Source of the DNA: Ascidiaceihabitans sp.
GTDB taxonomy: Bacteria > Pseudomonadota > Alphaproteobacteria > Rhodobacterales > Rhodobacteraceae
Reading direction: 5' to 3'
Assembly (NCBI GenBank): GCA_023301665.1
Contig: JALZUL010000152.1
Location: 1 to 8,960 of the forward strand
Length of the DNA stretch: 8,960 nucleotides
Shown in pieces: positions 1-6,392 of this stretch. How positions within the stretch are numbered: position 1 is the stretch's first letter; the number at the start of each line of letters is the position of its first letter. The notes below the pieces were generated by a model, which saw only the letters and a program-made list of their open reading frames with translations, had not been told where the DNA came from and did not search any database. The translations under genes were made by a program, and so were the position numbers.

Positions 1-303
1 TTGAATGCAATACAAGCCACTCCGGAAGGCGGTCATGTGACCCTTCAGGTTTTCCGAGATAACGGGCGGGCTGTGTTGGTCGTGGCCGATGACGGTTGCG
101 GGATGAGCGCTGAGGATCTGGCGAGAGTTTTGCGCCCCTTTTATACCACGCGCGCGGAAGGGTCTGGGTTGGGGCTTTCCATCACTAAGCAGCTGGTCGA
201 GGCCAATGGCGGTGTATTGGAGTTTGAAACTGAATTTGGCGCTGGAACAACGGTTTCGGCAATCTTCCCAGTCAGCACCACGAAACACGGAGGCTTATTT
301 TGA
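1..303 (+). CDS. Sensor histidine kinase, C-terminal ATPase part (5' truncated by window)
   Basis: This is the last ~100 residues of a two-component sensor kinase; the sensor and dimerisation regions lie before the window. What is visible is the HATPase_c ATP-binding domain: the end of the N box (NAIQAT at residues 2-7), the G1 box DDGCGM (30-35), the F-box-like PFYTT (46-50) and the G2 box GSGLGLSI (54-61). The TTG at position 1 encodes the Leu that normally precedes the N-box Asn, so it is internal sequence and not a start. By family knowledge this domain supplies ATP to phosphorylate a His in the missing part, and the phosphate passes to the response regulator encoded next. The stop overlaps that regulator's TTG start by 4 bp, so the two are co-translated. 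The HATPase boxes resemble NtrB/DctB-type kinases, but the input domain and signal cannot be judged from here. Confidence 0.93.
   Translation: MNAIQATPEGGHVTLQVFRDNGRAVLVVADDGCGMSAEDLARVLRPFYTTRAEGSGLGLSITKQLVEANGGVLEFETEFGAGTTVSAIFPVSTTKHGGLF
289..293 (+). promoter_or_regulatory. Ribosome binding site deciding a TTG start
   Basis: GGAGG inside the last codons of the kinase gene. Its 6-nt spacing favours the TTG at 300 as start of the response regulator over the in-frame ATG at 309. Confidence 0.7.
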
Positions 304-1637
304 GCGCGATGAAAGTTCTGATAATTGATGATGAGGTGAAGCTCACACGCTCTTTGTCCTTTGCATTGAAGCATGTGAACATTGAAACGGTTGAGGCTCA
401 CGACGGTTACACGGGCAGTCAGCTGTTGCTCAAGCATTCGCCTGACCTCGTCTTGTTGGATGTTCGGATGCCGGGTAAATCTGGGCTTGAGGTGTTGGAA
501 TGGATTATTCAGGAACATCCGGACATTCCAGTCATTATGATGTCTGCATTCGACGATACAAAAGATGCGGTGACGGCCATAAAGATGGGGGCTGTAGATT
601 ATGTATCTAAGCCATTTGATGTTGATGAGTTAATCCAGCTTTTAGTGGCTACAAACATGCGGTCTCAATCCGAAGCAGCACTGCGGTACCCGCAAGCGGG
701 TTACTCTAGTGAAACGGCTTTTATAGGGAACAGCCACATTATGCGGTCCTTGCGCGGCAAGATTAACCGGATCGTAGAAGTCGGAGCGAAGAATATTCTA
801 CTGACCGGTGAAACTGGCGTGGGCAAAGGGGTTATTGCAAAGCAGTTGCACGTAAAATCCTTTGGCAACGATGCACCTTTTGTTGAAGTCAACTGCGCGA
901 CCTTGCCGGAAAGCCAAATTGAGGCTGAACTTTTCGGTGCTGAAAAAGGCGCGATTCCCGGGGCTGTTACACGCCGACAAGGTTTGGTGGAAATGTCGGA
1001 TGGTGGGACATTGTTGTTAAATGAAATTGGAGAAATGCCTCTTGGGATCCAAGCGCATCTTTTGACTTTCCTTGAAACACATTCTTACCGCCCAGTTGGG
1101 AGCAATTATGCACATCATTCAGACGTGCGTGTGATCGCAGCAACCAATGCAAAGCTTGAGCAGGCTGTTGCAGATAAGCTGTTTCGTGAAGATTTGTATT
1201 TCCGCTTGTGCCAAATGCCTCTTGAAATCCCCCCATTGCGAGACCGTGATGGGGATGTCGAGACACTTGCACTCTATTTTGCACAGAAAGTACGAGAAAC
1301 AGCCGATGCGCGAAAAGTGATCTTCGACAAGTTAGCCATGGCGACGCTAAAGGCCTATGATTGGCCCGGCAATATACGCGAACTGCGCAATCTTGTTGAG
1401 CGTCTGGCAATACTCAGCCAAGGCGGCGTTATTACGCTGGATCAATTGCCCAGTGAAATCCGAGGCGCAAAGGTGCAACGGCCGCTGACTATCGTTGACG
1501 CGATGGATAATCTCGAGTGCGATTTGATCGAAGACGCGTTGCTGAAATCTGGTGGACGCAAAGCACTGGCAGCTGAACGATTGGGAGTGTCGCGACATGC
1601 TTTGAAACGAAAAATGCAGCGGCTGGGCTTGTTATGA
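300..1637 (+). CDS. NtrC-family response regulator with degenerate GAFTGA and Walker B
   Basis: DNA-binding response regulator of 445 aa, the usual NtrC-family length. The receiver domain (about 4-118) has acidic D10/D11, phospho-acceptor D54 in LVLLDVRMPG, S82 and K104. The AAA+ domain (about 141-372) has Walker A GETGVGKG (170-177), sensor-I region AATN (280-283), arginine-finger region FREDLYFRL (295-303, R296/R302) and sensor-II GNIREL (358-362). A Fis-type helix-turn-helix lies at about 407-445 (AAERLGVSRHALKRKMQRLG). Two key motifs are abnormal: the sigma-54-contacting GAFTGA is GAIPGA (217-222), and Walker B reads LLLNEIGE, with N241 for the usual Asp. ATP hydrolysis and sigma-54 activation are therefore doubtful; it may act on sigma-70 promoters, as known for Rhodobacter capsulatus NtrC, or as a repressor. 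The TTG start at 300 is preferred over ATG 309 because GGAGG (289-293) lies 6 nt before TTG but 15 nt before ATG. It is coupled to the kinase upstream and SBP1 downstream. Confidence 0.93.
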   Translation: MSAMKVLIIDDEVKLTRSLSFALKHVNIETVEAHDGYTGSQLLLKHSPDLVLLDVRMPGKSGLEVLEWIIQEHPDIPVIMMSAFDDTKDAVTAIKMGAVDYVSKPFDVDELIQLLVATNMRSQSEAALRYPQAGYSSETAFIGNSHIMRSLRGKINRIVEVGAKNILLTGETGVGKGVIAKQLHVKSFGNDAPFVEVNCATLPESQIEAELFGAEKGAIPGAVTRRQGLVEMSDGGTLLLNEIGEMPLGIQAHLLTFLETHSYRPVGSNYAHHSDVRVIAATNAKLEQAVADKLFREDLYFRLCQMPLEIPPLRDRDGDVETLALYFAQKVRETADARKVIFDKLAMATLKAYDWPGNIRELRNLVERLAILSQGGVITLDQLPSEIRGAKVQRPLTIVDAMDNLECDLIEDALLKSGGRKALAAERLGVSRHALKRKMQRLGLL

Positions 1638-2875
1638 AACACGTTTTTGCAGGTGTGATCCTTGCGCTTTTCCCACTGTTCTCTTTGGCTCACGCCGAGG
1701 AAACGTCAGATCGAGCGATTAAGGTTGGCTGCCTTTATCCGACCACAGGGCCAGCAGGCCTATATGGGCGCGATAGTACGGTTGGTATCCAAATCGCGTT
1801 GGATCATGTTCAGAATGTCTACGGCGCTGAAGCGCCCCAGTTGGACGTTTTGATCGAAGACACGCGATCTCGCTCGTTACGGTCTTTACAAATTACGCGT
1901 ACCTTCATTCAAGAAGACGTTGTGGATTTTTTGTGCGGTGTGCTCAGCTCGGACATTGCGCGTCTCGTGGCAATTGAAGCAGCAAAGGCAGAGACATTTT
2001 TCATTGGGGCAGGTCATGCATCGCCATCGCTCATTTTAAATGAAGGGCATCCCTATTACTTCCGAATGAATAATGGATCTCGCCAGGCGATGCTTGCTGG
2101 GGCGCAGTACATTCAAGAAAACTACGGGAGCACAGATCGACCTTTGAAAATTGCCTTTTTAGGGCCGGATTATGAGCATGGTTACCAAGCTTGGGGGGAC
2201 TTGCGTGGGTTCCTTAACCAACAAGGTGTCGCCTTTGACGTTGTTGGGGAATACTGGCCTAAACTGTTTGAAACCGATTACAACGCGCATATACGCCATC
2301 TTTTGCAAGGTGAAGCCGATATCATCATCAACGCGCAGTGGGGGTTGGATTTTGTTGCTTTCGTACGCCAAGCCGCGCAGCTTGGGCTGTTTTCAAAAGC
2401 GGCTGTCATGAATTTTGAGGGTGCAGGAGATTTCGGAGTTCTTGGGCCTTTGGGGGACGAGCTTCCGGAAGGGCTGGTTCTATCGGCACACAGCCACGTG
2501 AATTGGCCTGAGACAGCAGAAAATCGGGCCTTTGTCGAAGAGTTTCATAGCCGGGCAGGGCGTTACCCCAGCTTTGCTGCTCTGGACGCTTACGCTGGAA
2601 TATTGGCCATCGCACAGGCCGTACATACGGCAGGTGGCCTTAACGACAAAGAGCAGTTGCGCCATGCTTTTGAGACGCTCAAAATTAAGCTACCGGAAGA
2701 TCCCGAAGGCTTCGTATCCTTCATGGATCCTGCGTCACATCAATTGATGCAGGTGCAAGCTATTGGCGTGACACGTCGTGACACGTCTTTTCCGCCGGCG
2801 GCCGCAATTCTTGGTGACTGGCACATTTATATGCCTCAGGACCAGTGGCCTACTTATGCGCCGGATTCTCCATAA
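1634..2875 (+). CDS. Periplasmic ligand-binding protein (SBP1), HAAT/AmiC-like, coupled to the two-component system
   Basis: A 413-aa type I periplasmic binding protein of the Peripla_BP_6 / amide-branched-chain amino acid group. A signal peptide is clear: K2, a hydrophobic core at about 4-18, and a cleavage site after A19-H20-A21. The mature part starts with the family pattern IKVGCLYPTTGPAGLYG (29-45), followed by the first-lobe strand LDVLIEDTRSRS (70-81) and the second-lobe start IAFLGPDYEHGY (173-184). Its ATG overlaps the regulator stop (ATGA, 1634-1637), and no good Shine-Dalgarno is visible, so translation is probably coupled to the regulator. The importer operon downstream is 195 bp away and has its own, clearly different binding protein. 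This suggests SBP1 presents a ligand to the kinase, as binding proteins do in the TctC/TctDE type systems; serving the ABC importer as a second receptor is the alternative. The ligand cannot be read from sequence. Confidence 0.88.
   Translation: MKHVFAGVILALFPLFSLAHAEETSDRAIKVGCLYPTTGPAGLYGRDSTVGIQIALDHVQNVYGAEAPQLDVLIEDTRSRSLRSLQITRTFIQEDVVDFLCGVLSSDIARLVAIEAAKAETFFIGAGHASPSLILNEGHPYYFRMNNGSRQAMLAGAQYIQENYGSTDRPLKIAFLGPDYEHGYQAWGDLRGFLNQQGVAFDVVGEYWPKLFETDYNAHIRHLLQGEADIIINAQWGLDFVAFVRQAAQLGLFSKAAVMNFEGAGDFGVLGPLGDELPEGLVLSAHSHVNWPETAENRAFVEEFHSRAGRYPSFAALDAYAGILAIAQAVHTAGGLNDKEQLRHAFETLKIKLPEDPEGFVSFMDPASHQLMQVQAIGVTRRDTSFPPAAAILGDWHIYMPQDQWPTYAPDSP
2767..2786 (+). repeat. Perfect tandem 10-bp duplication within SBP1
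   Basis: CGTGACACGT occurs twice head to tail. It lies in the coding sequence (residues around V-T-R-R-D-T-S). The period is not a multiple of 3, so the two copies are read in different frames. It could be a chance repeat or a small duplication. Confidence 0.8.
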
Positions 2876-3070
2876 GGGTGAGGTGAGATGGGGCGTATTT
2901 GTCTCATTTGGACCATGAGCGCTTTGCGCTCCACCTTTACCCCGATTTGAGCGAAAAGCGCTCTTTATAACCAGCCTCGACAATTGCACGACCCAAGACG
3001 CTTGCTACTCTTTCCCAAGACTGAAGCGATTTCACAAAGAAGAAAATCGCCAACCCACCGGGAGATCAAA
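2876..3070 (+). promoter_or_regulatory. Spacer/leader between the sensing block and the ABC importer operon
   Basis: A 195-bp non-coding stretch. It holds the paired palindromes at 2917-2931 and 2949-2963, an AT-rich TTTATAA immediately after the second (2964-2970) that could be a -10-like element, and the SBP2 ribosome binding site GGGAG (3060-3064). No matching -35 hexamer at proper spacing was found for TTTATAA. A weak TTGCAC (2984-2989) / TACTCT (3006-3011) pair with a 16-bp spacer is the only other sigma-70-like candidate seen. A promoter for the importer operon is expected here, but its exact place is not settled. Confidence 0.5.
2917..2963. repeat. Pair of 15-bp palindromes, 14/15 inverted copies of each other
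   Basis: Site 1 (2917-2931) is GAGCGCTTTGCGCTC, with 6-bp perfect arms around TTT. Site 2 (2949-2963) is GAGCGAAAAGCGCTC; its reverse complement matches site 1 at 14 of 15 positions. Centres are 32 bp apart, about three helical turns, placing both on one face of the DNA. They could be tandem operators, plausibly for the dimeric Fis-type HTH regulator encoded upstream. In RNA they could form either two small hairpins or one long stem with a 17-nt loop followed by TTTAT, acting as a terminator for the sensing operon. No other copy of GAGCG-N5-CGCTC was seen in the window. Confidence 0.75.
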
Positions 3071-4360
3071 ATGAAGTCAAAAGTAAAAATGATGAGCAGT
3101 GCGGCCCTGTCCGTGCTATTTGGTTTAGGGTCCGTTACTGGAGCTGCTCAAGCACAAGAAGATCCATTTAAAATTGGTGTTGTTACGTTTTTGTCAGGTG
3201 GGGCAGCTGGCCCATTTGGCATTCCAGCACGTAATGCCGCTGAAATCGTCATTGAGGCGATCAATGCCGGAACTTTGCCAGCACCCTACAATTCTGTTGG
3301 CATTGGTGGCGCTCAAATTGAGCCGATTGTCATTGACGAAAATTCAAAACAAAAAGTTGCCGACTTTCAAAAGCTGGTCGACAAGGACGCTGTAGATGCA
3401 GTCATCGGATACGCCTCTTCGGGCAGCTGTAAAGCGATTGCGCCTGAAGCGGAGAAGTTGAAGCAGTTTACGATTTTCGCAATTTGCGGAACGCCACAAA
3501 TTTTTGAAGAAATTGTCACAGAGCCAGAATACTTGTTCCGCTCTATGAGCCATGCAACCATGGATAATGTCGGGGCAGCGCGTTATGTTCTGGACATCCA
3601 ACCTGATCTAAACAGCATCGGTGGAATCAATCAAAACTACGCTTGGGGCCAAGATTCGTGGCGTGATTTTTCGAACACCGTCGCGGCGCTGAAGGCGAGT
3701 GTCACTGTCGAGAGCGAGCAGTTCCCAAAGATTTTCGCCGGTCAATACGGGTCTGAAATTTCAGCCCTGCTCAATGCGAAACCGGACGTTGTTCACTCAA
3801 GTTTTTGGGGTGGTGACCTTGAAGCAATGGTCATTCAGGGCTCCGGTCGGGGGTTGTTTGATCGTAGCACAATGGTTTTGACGTCTTCAGACACAGCGAT
3901 CCCACGTTTGGGCGCGCAAATTCCCAACGGTACGATTATTGGTGCGCGTGGCTTTAACGGGCCTTACGCACCGGATACGGAAATGGCCAACTGGTTTGAG
4001 AAAGCATATTTCGATCGGTTTGGTGTGGCACCTGTGAGTCCTGCTTATCAAATGGCACAAGCCATTATGGCGGTGAAGGCGGCTTCAGATAAAGCAGAGT
4101 CTTCTGAACCCGACGATATTCGTGATGCACTTGCTGGTCTGACGTTCACTTCAGCTGCAGGCGACGTAAGTATGTCTCTTTCAGGTGGTCACCAGGCTGC
4201 CACGGGTATTGCCTATGGTACCTACGAGTTTGACGCATCCACAGGGCAAGGCAATGTGATCAATGTGCGCAACTACTCAGCGAGCTGTGTCAATCCACCG
4301 GTTGGAGTCTCTTCGGCTGATTGGATTGAGGGTGGTTTTGAAGGTGCTGTTTGCGAATAG
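3071..4360 (+). CDS. ABC importer substrate-binding protein (SBP2), HAAT/LivK-like
   Basis: A 429-aa periplasmic receptor of the Peripla_BP_6 family that would deliver substrate to the permeases encoded next. Its signal peptide has K2/K4/K6, a hydrophobic core at about 10-22 and probable cleavage after A26-Q27-A28. The mature protein begins DPFKIGVVTFLSGGAAGPFG (31-50), the typical first strand and binding loop. Further family-like parts are the first-lobe VIDENSKQKVADFQKLVDKD (87-106) and the late-lobe MAQAIMAVKAA region (328-338). Four cysteines (C120, C139, C406, C428, the last next to the C-terminus) could form two disulfides. The start is ATG 3071, because GGGAG (3060-3064) lies 6 nt before it and the signal peptide follows at once; the frame stays open back to an ATG at 2984, but that would put about 29 charged residues before the signal peptide. 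The family spans branched-chain amino acids, amides, urea and aromatic compounds, so the ligand is open. Confidence 0.92.
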   Translation: MKSKVKMMSSAALSVLFGLGSVTGAAQAQEDPFKIGVVTFLSGGAAGPFGIPARNAAEIVIEAINAGTLPAPYNSVGIGGAQIEPIVIDENSKQKVADFQKLVDKDAVDAVIGYASSGSCKAIAPEAEKLKQFTIFAICGTPQIFEEIVTEPEYLFRSMSHATMDNVGAARYVLDIQPDLNSIGGINQNYAWGQDSWRDFSNTVAALKASVTVESEQFPKIFAGQYGSEISALLNAKPDVVHSSFWGGDLEAMVIQGSGRGLFDRSTMVLTSSDTAIPRLGAQIPNGTIIGARGFNGPYAPDTEMANWFEKAYFDRFGVAPVSPAYQMAQAIMAVKAASDKAESSEPDDIRDALAGLTFTSAAGDVSMSLSGGHQAATGIAYGTYEFDASTGQGNVINVRNYSASCVNPPVGVSSADWIEGGFEGAVCE

Positions 4361-4381
4361 CGTAAATAGCTAACCAGGTTT

Positions 4382-4410
4382 GGGTGGTGCTGTGTGCATC
4401 ACCCATTTTT
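4382..4410 (+). terminator. Rho-independent terminator/attenuator after SBP2
   Basis: GGGTGGTG (4382-4389) pairs with CATCACCC (4397-4404), an 8-bp stem with one G-U pair and a 7-nt loop, followed by ATTTTT (4405-4410). It starts 21 nt after the SBP2 stop. Because the permease genes follow in the same direction, it probably acts as partial termination that keeps SBP2 transcript in excess over the membrane components. Confidence 0.75.
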
Positions 4411-4463
4411 CGGCATTGAGACGAGGGTTGATGTGATTTCCCCTTGGTCTTTCTAGCCATCTG

Positions 4464-4500
4464 CTTCGATGCGCTTTTAGCGATGCAATCGAAGTTTTTT
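4464..4500 (+). terminator. Second hairpin plus T6 tract just before the permease RBS
   Basis: CTTCGAT (4464-4470) pairs with ATCGAAG (4488-4494). Inside, either GC/GC or a small CGCT-TTT-AGCG hairpin (4472-4482) can form. Six T residues follow (4495-4500), and the permease Shine-Dalgarno AAGGAG starts 3 nt later (4503). It has the look of an intrinsic terminator, and its position also lets it influence ribosome access to the first permease gene. Confidence 0.65.
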
Positions 4501-4511
4501 CTAAGGAGTTT

Positions 4512-5411
4512 ATGATGCAAACGGCGGTTGCAATTACCGTGGACGGTATGGGCTTTGCGGCCTGGCTGTTTTTGTCCTCGGTTGGCCTAACACTCATCTA
4601 TGGTGTGATGAGAATTCTCAATATTGCGCACGGAGGTTTTTATGCCTTGGGTGCCTATTCATCGGCGTGGGCTATCGGAATATTTATATCCTCAGGTGGG
4701 GGCGTAGTGTATTCATTTCTCTTGATCCCATTGGCGGCGCTTGTGGCGGGCACCGTGGCGGGGTTGATGGTAGAACGTGGCGTGCTGCGGTTCATGTACG
4801 GGCGTGACGAAGTTCTTATGGTGCTTGTCACCTATGCGATCTTTTTGATCCTCGAGGACGCGACAAAACTGATCTGGGGAACAGAATCTTACGTCGCATG
4901 GCAACCCGCCTTTCATTTTGGCACCATAGACGTCTTTGGCATCCCCTACACCGTTTACAAGTTTATGATCATTTCTGTTGCCGTGATCGTGGGCGCTGCA
5001 TTGTTCTTGATTTTGAACAAAACCCGTATTGGCAAGTTGTTGTTGGTGGTGATCGAAGATCGCGAAATCAGCGGCGCATTGGGGATCAATGTCACCTTGT
5101 TCTTTACCGCAACATTTGTAGCTGGTGCGGTTTTGGGCGCGCTTGGTGGCGCAATCACAGCACCAGAGATTTCAGTGCTTCCGGGCATCGGCGCCGAGAT
5201 CATTGTGTTGTCTTTTGCCGTTATTGTTATTGGGGGTATGGGGTCAATTGGCGGCGCAATGATTGGCGCATTGATTGTCGGTTTTGCACGCGCAGCCTCG
5301 GTTCACTTGTACCCTCCGGCTGAGCTCTTTTCGATCTACCTTGTAATGGCCGCCGTCCTCGCAGTGAAGCCTTATGGTCTCTTTGCATTGGCAGAAAGCA
5401 GAAAAATATGA
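4512..5411 (+). CDS. Branched-chain/amide ABC transporter permease, LivH-like
   Basis: A 299-aa inner-membrane permease, normal length for LivH-type proteins, forming half of the transmembrane channel with the next gene product. About eight hydrophobic segments are visible (roughly 13-31, 40-60, 66-88, 100-117, 148-168, 195-216, 228-258, 271-286). The hallmark is GLTLIYGVMRILNIAHGGFY (25-44), matching the LivH N-terminal pattern. IEDREISGALGIN (181-193) is the cytoplasmic loop expected to contact the ATPases, and GGMGSIGGAMIGA (241-253) is the conserved glycine-rich late segment. Two adjacent ATGs (4512 and 4515) are possible starts: AAGGAG at 4503-4508 is 3 nt from the first and 6 nt from the second, so 4515 may be the one used. 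Its stop overlaps the next gene by 4 bp (ATGA). Expression relative to SBP2 is probably set by the two upstream hairpins. Confidence 0.93.
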   Translation: MMQTAVAITVDGMGFAAWLFLSSVGLTLIYGVMRILNIAHGGFYALGAYSSAWAIGIFISSGGGVVYSFLLIPLAALVAGTVAGLMVERGVLRFMYGRDEVLMVLVTYAIFLILEDATKLIWGTESYVAWQPAFHFGTIDVFGIPYTVYKFMIISVAVIVGAALFLILNKTRIGKLLLVVIEDREISGALGINVTLFFTATFVAGAVLGALGGAITAPEISVLPGIGAEIIVLSFAVIVIGGMGSIGGAMIGALIVGFARAASVHLYPPAELFSIYLVMAAVLAVKPYGLFALAESRKI

Positions 5412-6391
5412 CCTCTAAATTCGATCGCACCGAGATGGGGCTGCTGATTGCGCTCCCTGTTCTTATTCTCATGGCATTTGTCTTGCCCAAATGGGTGGTC
5501 AACTACGTTCAAGTGTCGCTTGGTACGGGTCTTGTCGCGCTTGGCGTTATGATCCAAATGCGCGCGGGTCTCGTGTCCTTTGGTCAGGGCCTCTATTTCT
5601 GTATCGGCGGATACGCTGCAGGCATGGGGGCAAAGTACTTTGGGATCTCGGATTTGTTCTTGCTGTTGGCGTTTGGCATCACTGCGGCCTTTGTCATTTC
5701 GGGTGCGGTCGGATTTTTGCTCCGTCGCTACCGCGAAATTTTCTATGCAATGTTATCGTTGGCAATTTCGATGATCCTGTTTGGGGTGCTCTCGGGCACA
5801 GAAGAATTAGGCAGCACCGACGGATTCAACCTTCCTAGCGCGACCTACCTAGGTTGGGCCCCTGAAGGGGACGTCAACCGGTTGACGCTGTATACGCTGA
5901 CCTGCGTGGTTGTCATTGTTTGTTCGATTGTTTTGAACCGCTTCCTGAAAAGCCCAGTTGGCTACGTTAATGAAGCGATCCGTGAAAACGAATTGCGTGT
6001 TGAATACCTTGGGACCTCTGCCCATGTGGCCGTGCACATCACTTATGTGATGGCGGCGATCGTGTCTTCGATTGGGGGCGTGCTTTGGGCCTTGTCGCTG
6101 GGACACGTCGATCCCGAGATGACCAATTGGACAACCTCCGGTCAGTTCGTGTTCGTCTCTATTCTTTCAGGCACAGGCAATATTGCAGCGCCGATGATTG
6201 GGACCTTCTTGTTGGAGATTTTGCGTGTCTATGCGGTCGAGATTTCTCCGAATACTTGGCAGATGATCTTGGGGACAGTGATGCTTTTGACCATCATCTT
6301 TTTGCCCAAAGGCCTTTGGGCACTTCTGGGGTCTCAGAAATCGAAAACTGTTTCTGAACCGTCTTCAAATACTGCCCATACAGGTGAATGA
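5408..6391 (+). CDS. Branched-chain/amide ABC transporter permease, LivM-like
   Basis: A 327-aa second permease subunit. LivM-family signatures are AGLVSFGQGLYFCIGGYAAG (53-72), TDGFNLP (137-143, the TGGxxG...P region of the family), the ATPase-contact loop AIRENELRVEYLGTS (189-203), SGTGNIAAPMIG (254-265) and the terminal PKGLW (300-304). Eight or more hydrophobic segments are visible, followed by a short polar, Ser/Thr-rich tail from about 309. The start ATG overlaps the previous stop (ATGA, 5408-5411), implying translational coupling and a 1:1 permease pair. The 3' end contains a perfect 20-bp palindrome at 6303-6322. Confidence 0.93.
   Translation: MTSKFDRTEMGLLIALPVLILMAFVLPKWVVNYVQVSLGTGLVALGVMIQMRAGLVSFGQGLYFCIGGYAAGMGAKYFGISDLFLLLAFGITAAFVISGAVGFLLRRYREIFYAMLSLAISMILFGVLSGTEELGSTDGFNLPSATYLGWAPEGDVNRLTLYTLTCVVVIVCSIVLNRFLKSPVGYVNEAIRENELRVEYLGTSAHVAVHITYVMAAIVSSIGGVLWALSLGHVDPEMTNWTTSGQFVFVSILSGTGNIAAPMIGTFLLEILRVYAVEISPNTWQMILGTVMLLTIIFLPKGLWALLGSQKSKTVSEPSSNTAHTGE
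6303..6322. repeat. Perfect 20-bp palindrome inside the LivM-like gene
   Basis: Arms TGCCCAAAGG and CCTTTGGGCA are exact reverse complements with no spacer. In RNA this would be an 8-bp stem with a GGCC loop, about 70 nt before the ATPase gene. It encodes the conserved PKGLW part of the permease, so protein constraint may explain much of it. Confidence 0.8.
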
Positions 6392-6392
6392 T

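Noticed and set aside
967..1410. Antisense open frame of 147 codons within the response regulator
   Set aside because: It lies fully opposite a well-supported AAA+ coding region, with no recognisable domain or RBS.
2819..2834. Sigma-54 promoter-like TGGCAC...TGC at the end of SBP1
   Set aside because: The GG and GC elements are 11 nt apart instead of the strict 10, it lies in coding sequence, and the neighbouring regulator lacks an intact GAFTGA.
2917..2963. Guanidine-II (mini-ykkC) riboswitch suggested by two small tandem hairpins before a transporter
   Set aside because: The loops are TTT/AAAA-type and lack the ACGR loop motif of that class.
2984..3070. N-terminal extension of SBP2 from an upstream in-frame ATG
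   Set aside because: It would place about 29 charged residues before a standard signal peptide; GGGAG at 3060-3064 is correctly spaced for ATG 3071.
4898..5323. Second + strand open frame of 141 codons inside the LivH-like gene
   Set aside because: It is an out-of-frame shadow of a clear permease, rich in Arg, Trp, Cys and His as expected for a shifted membrane-protein frame.
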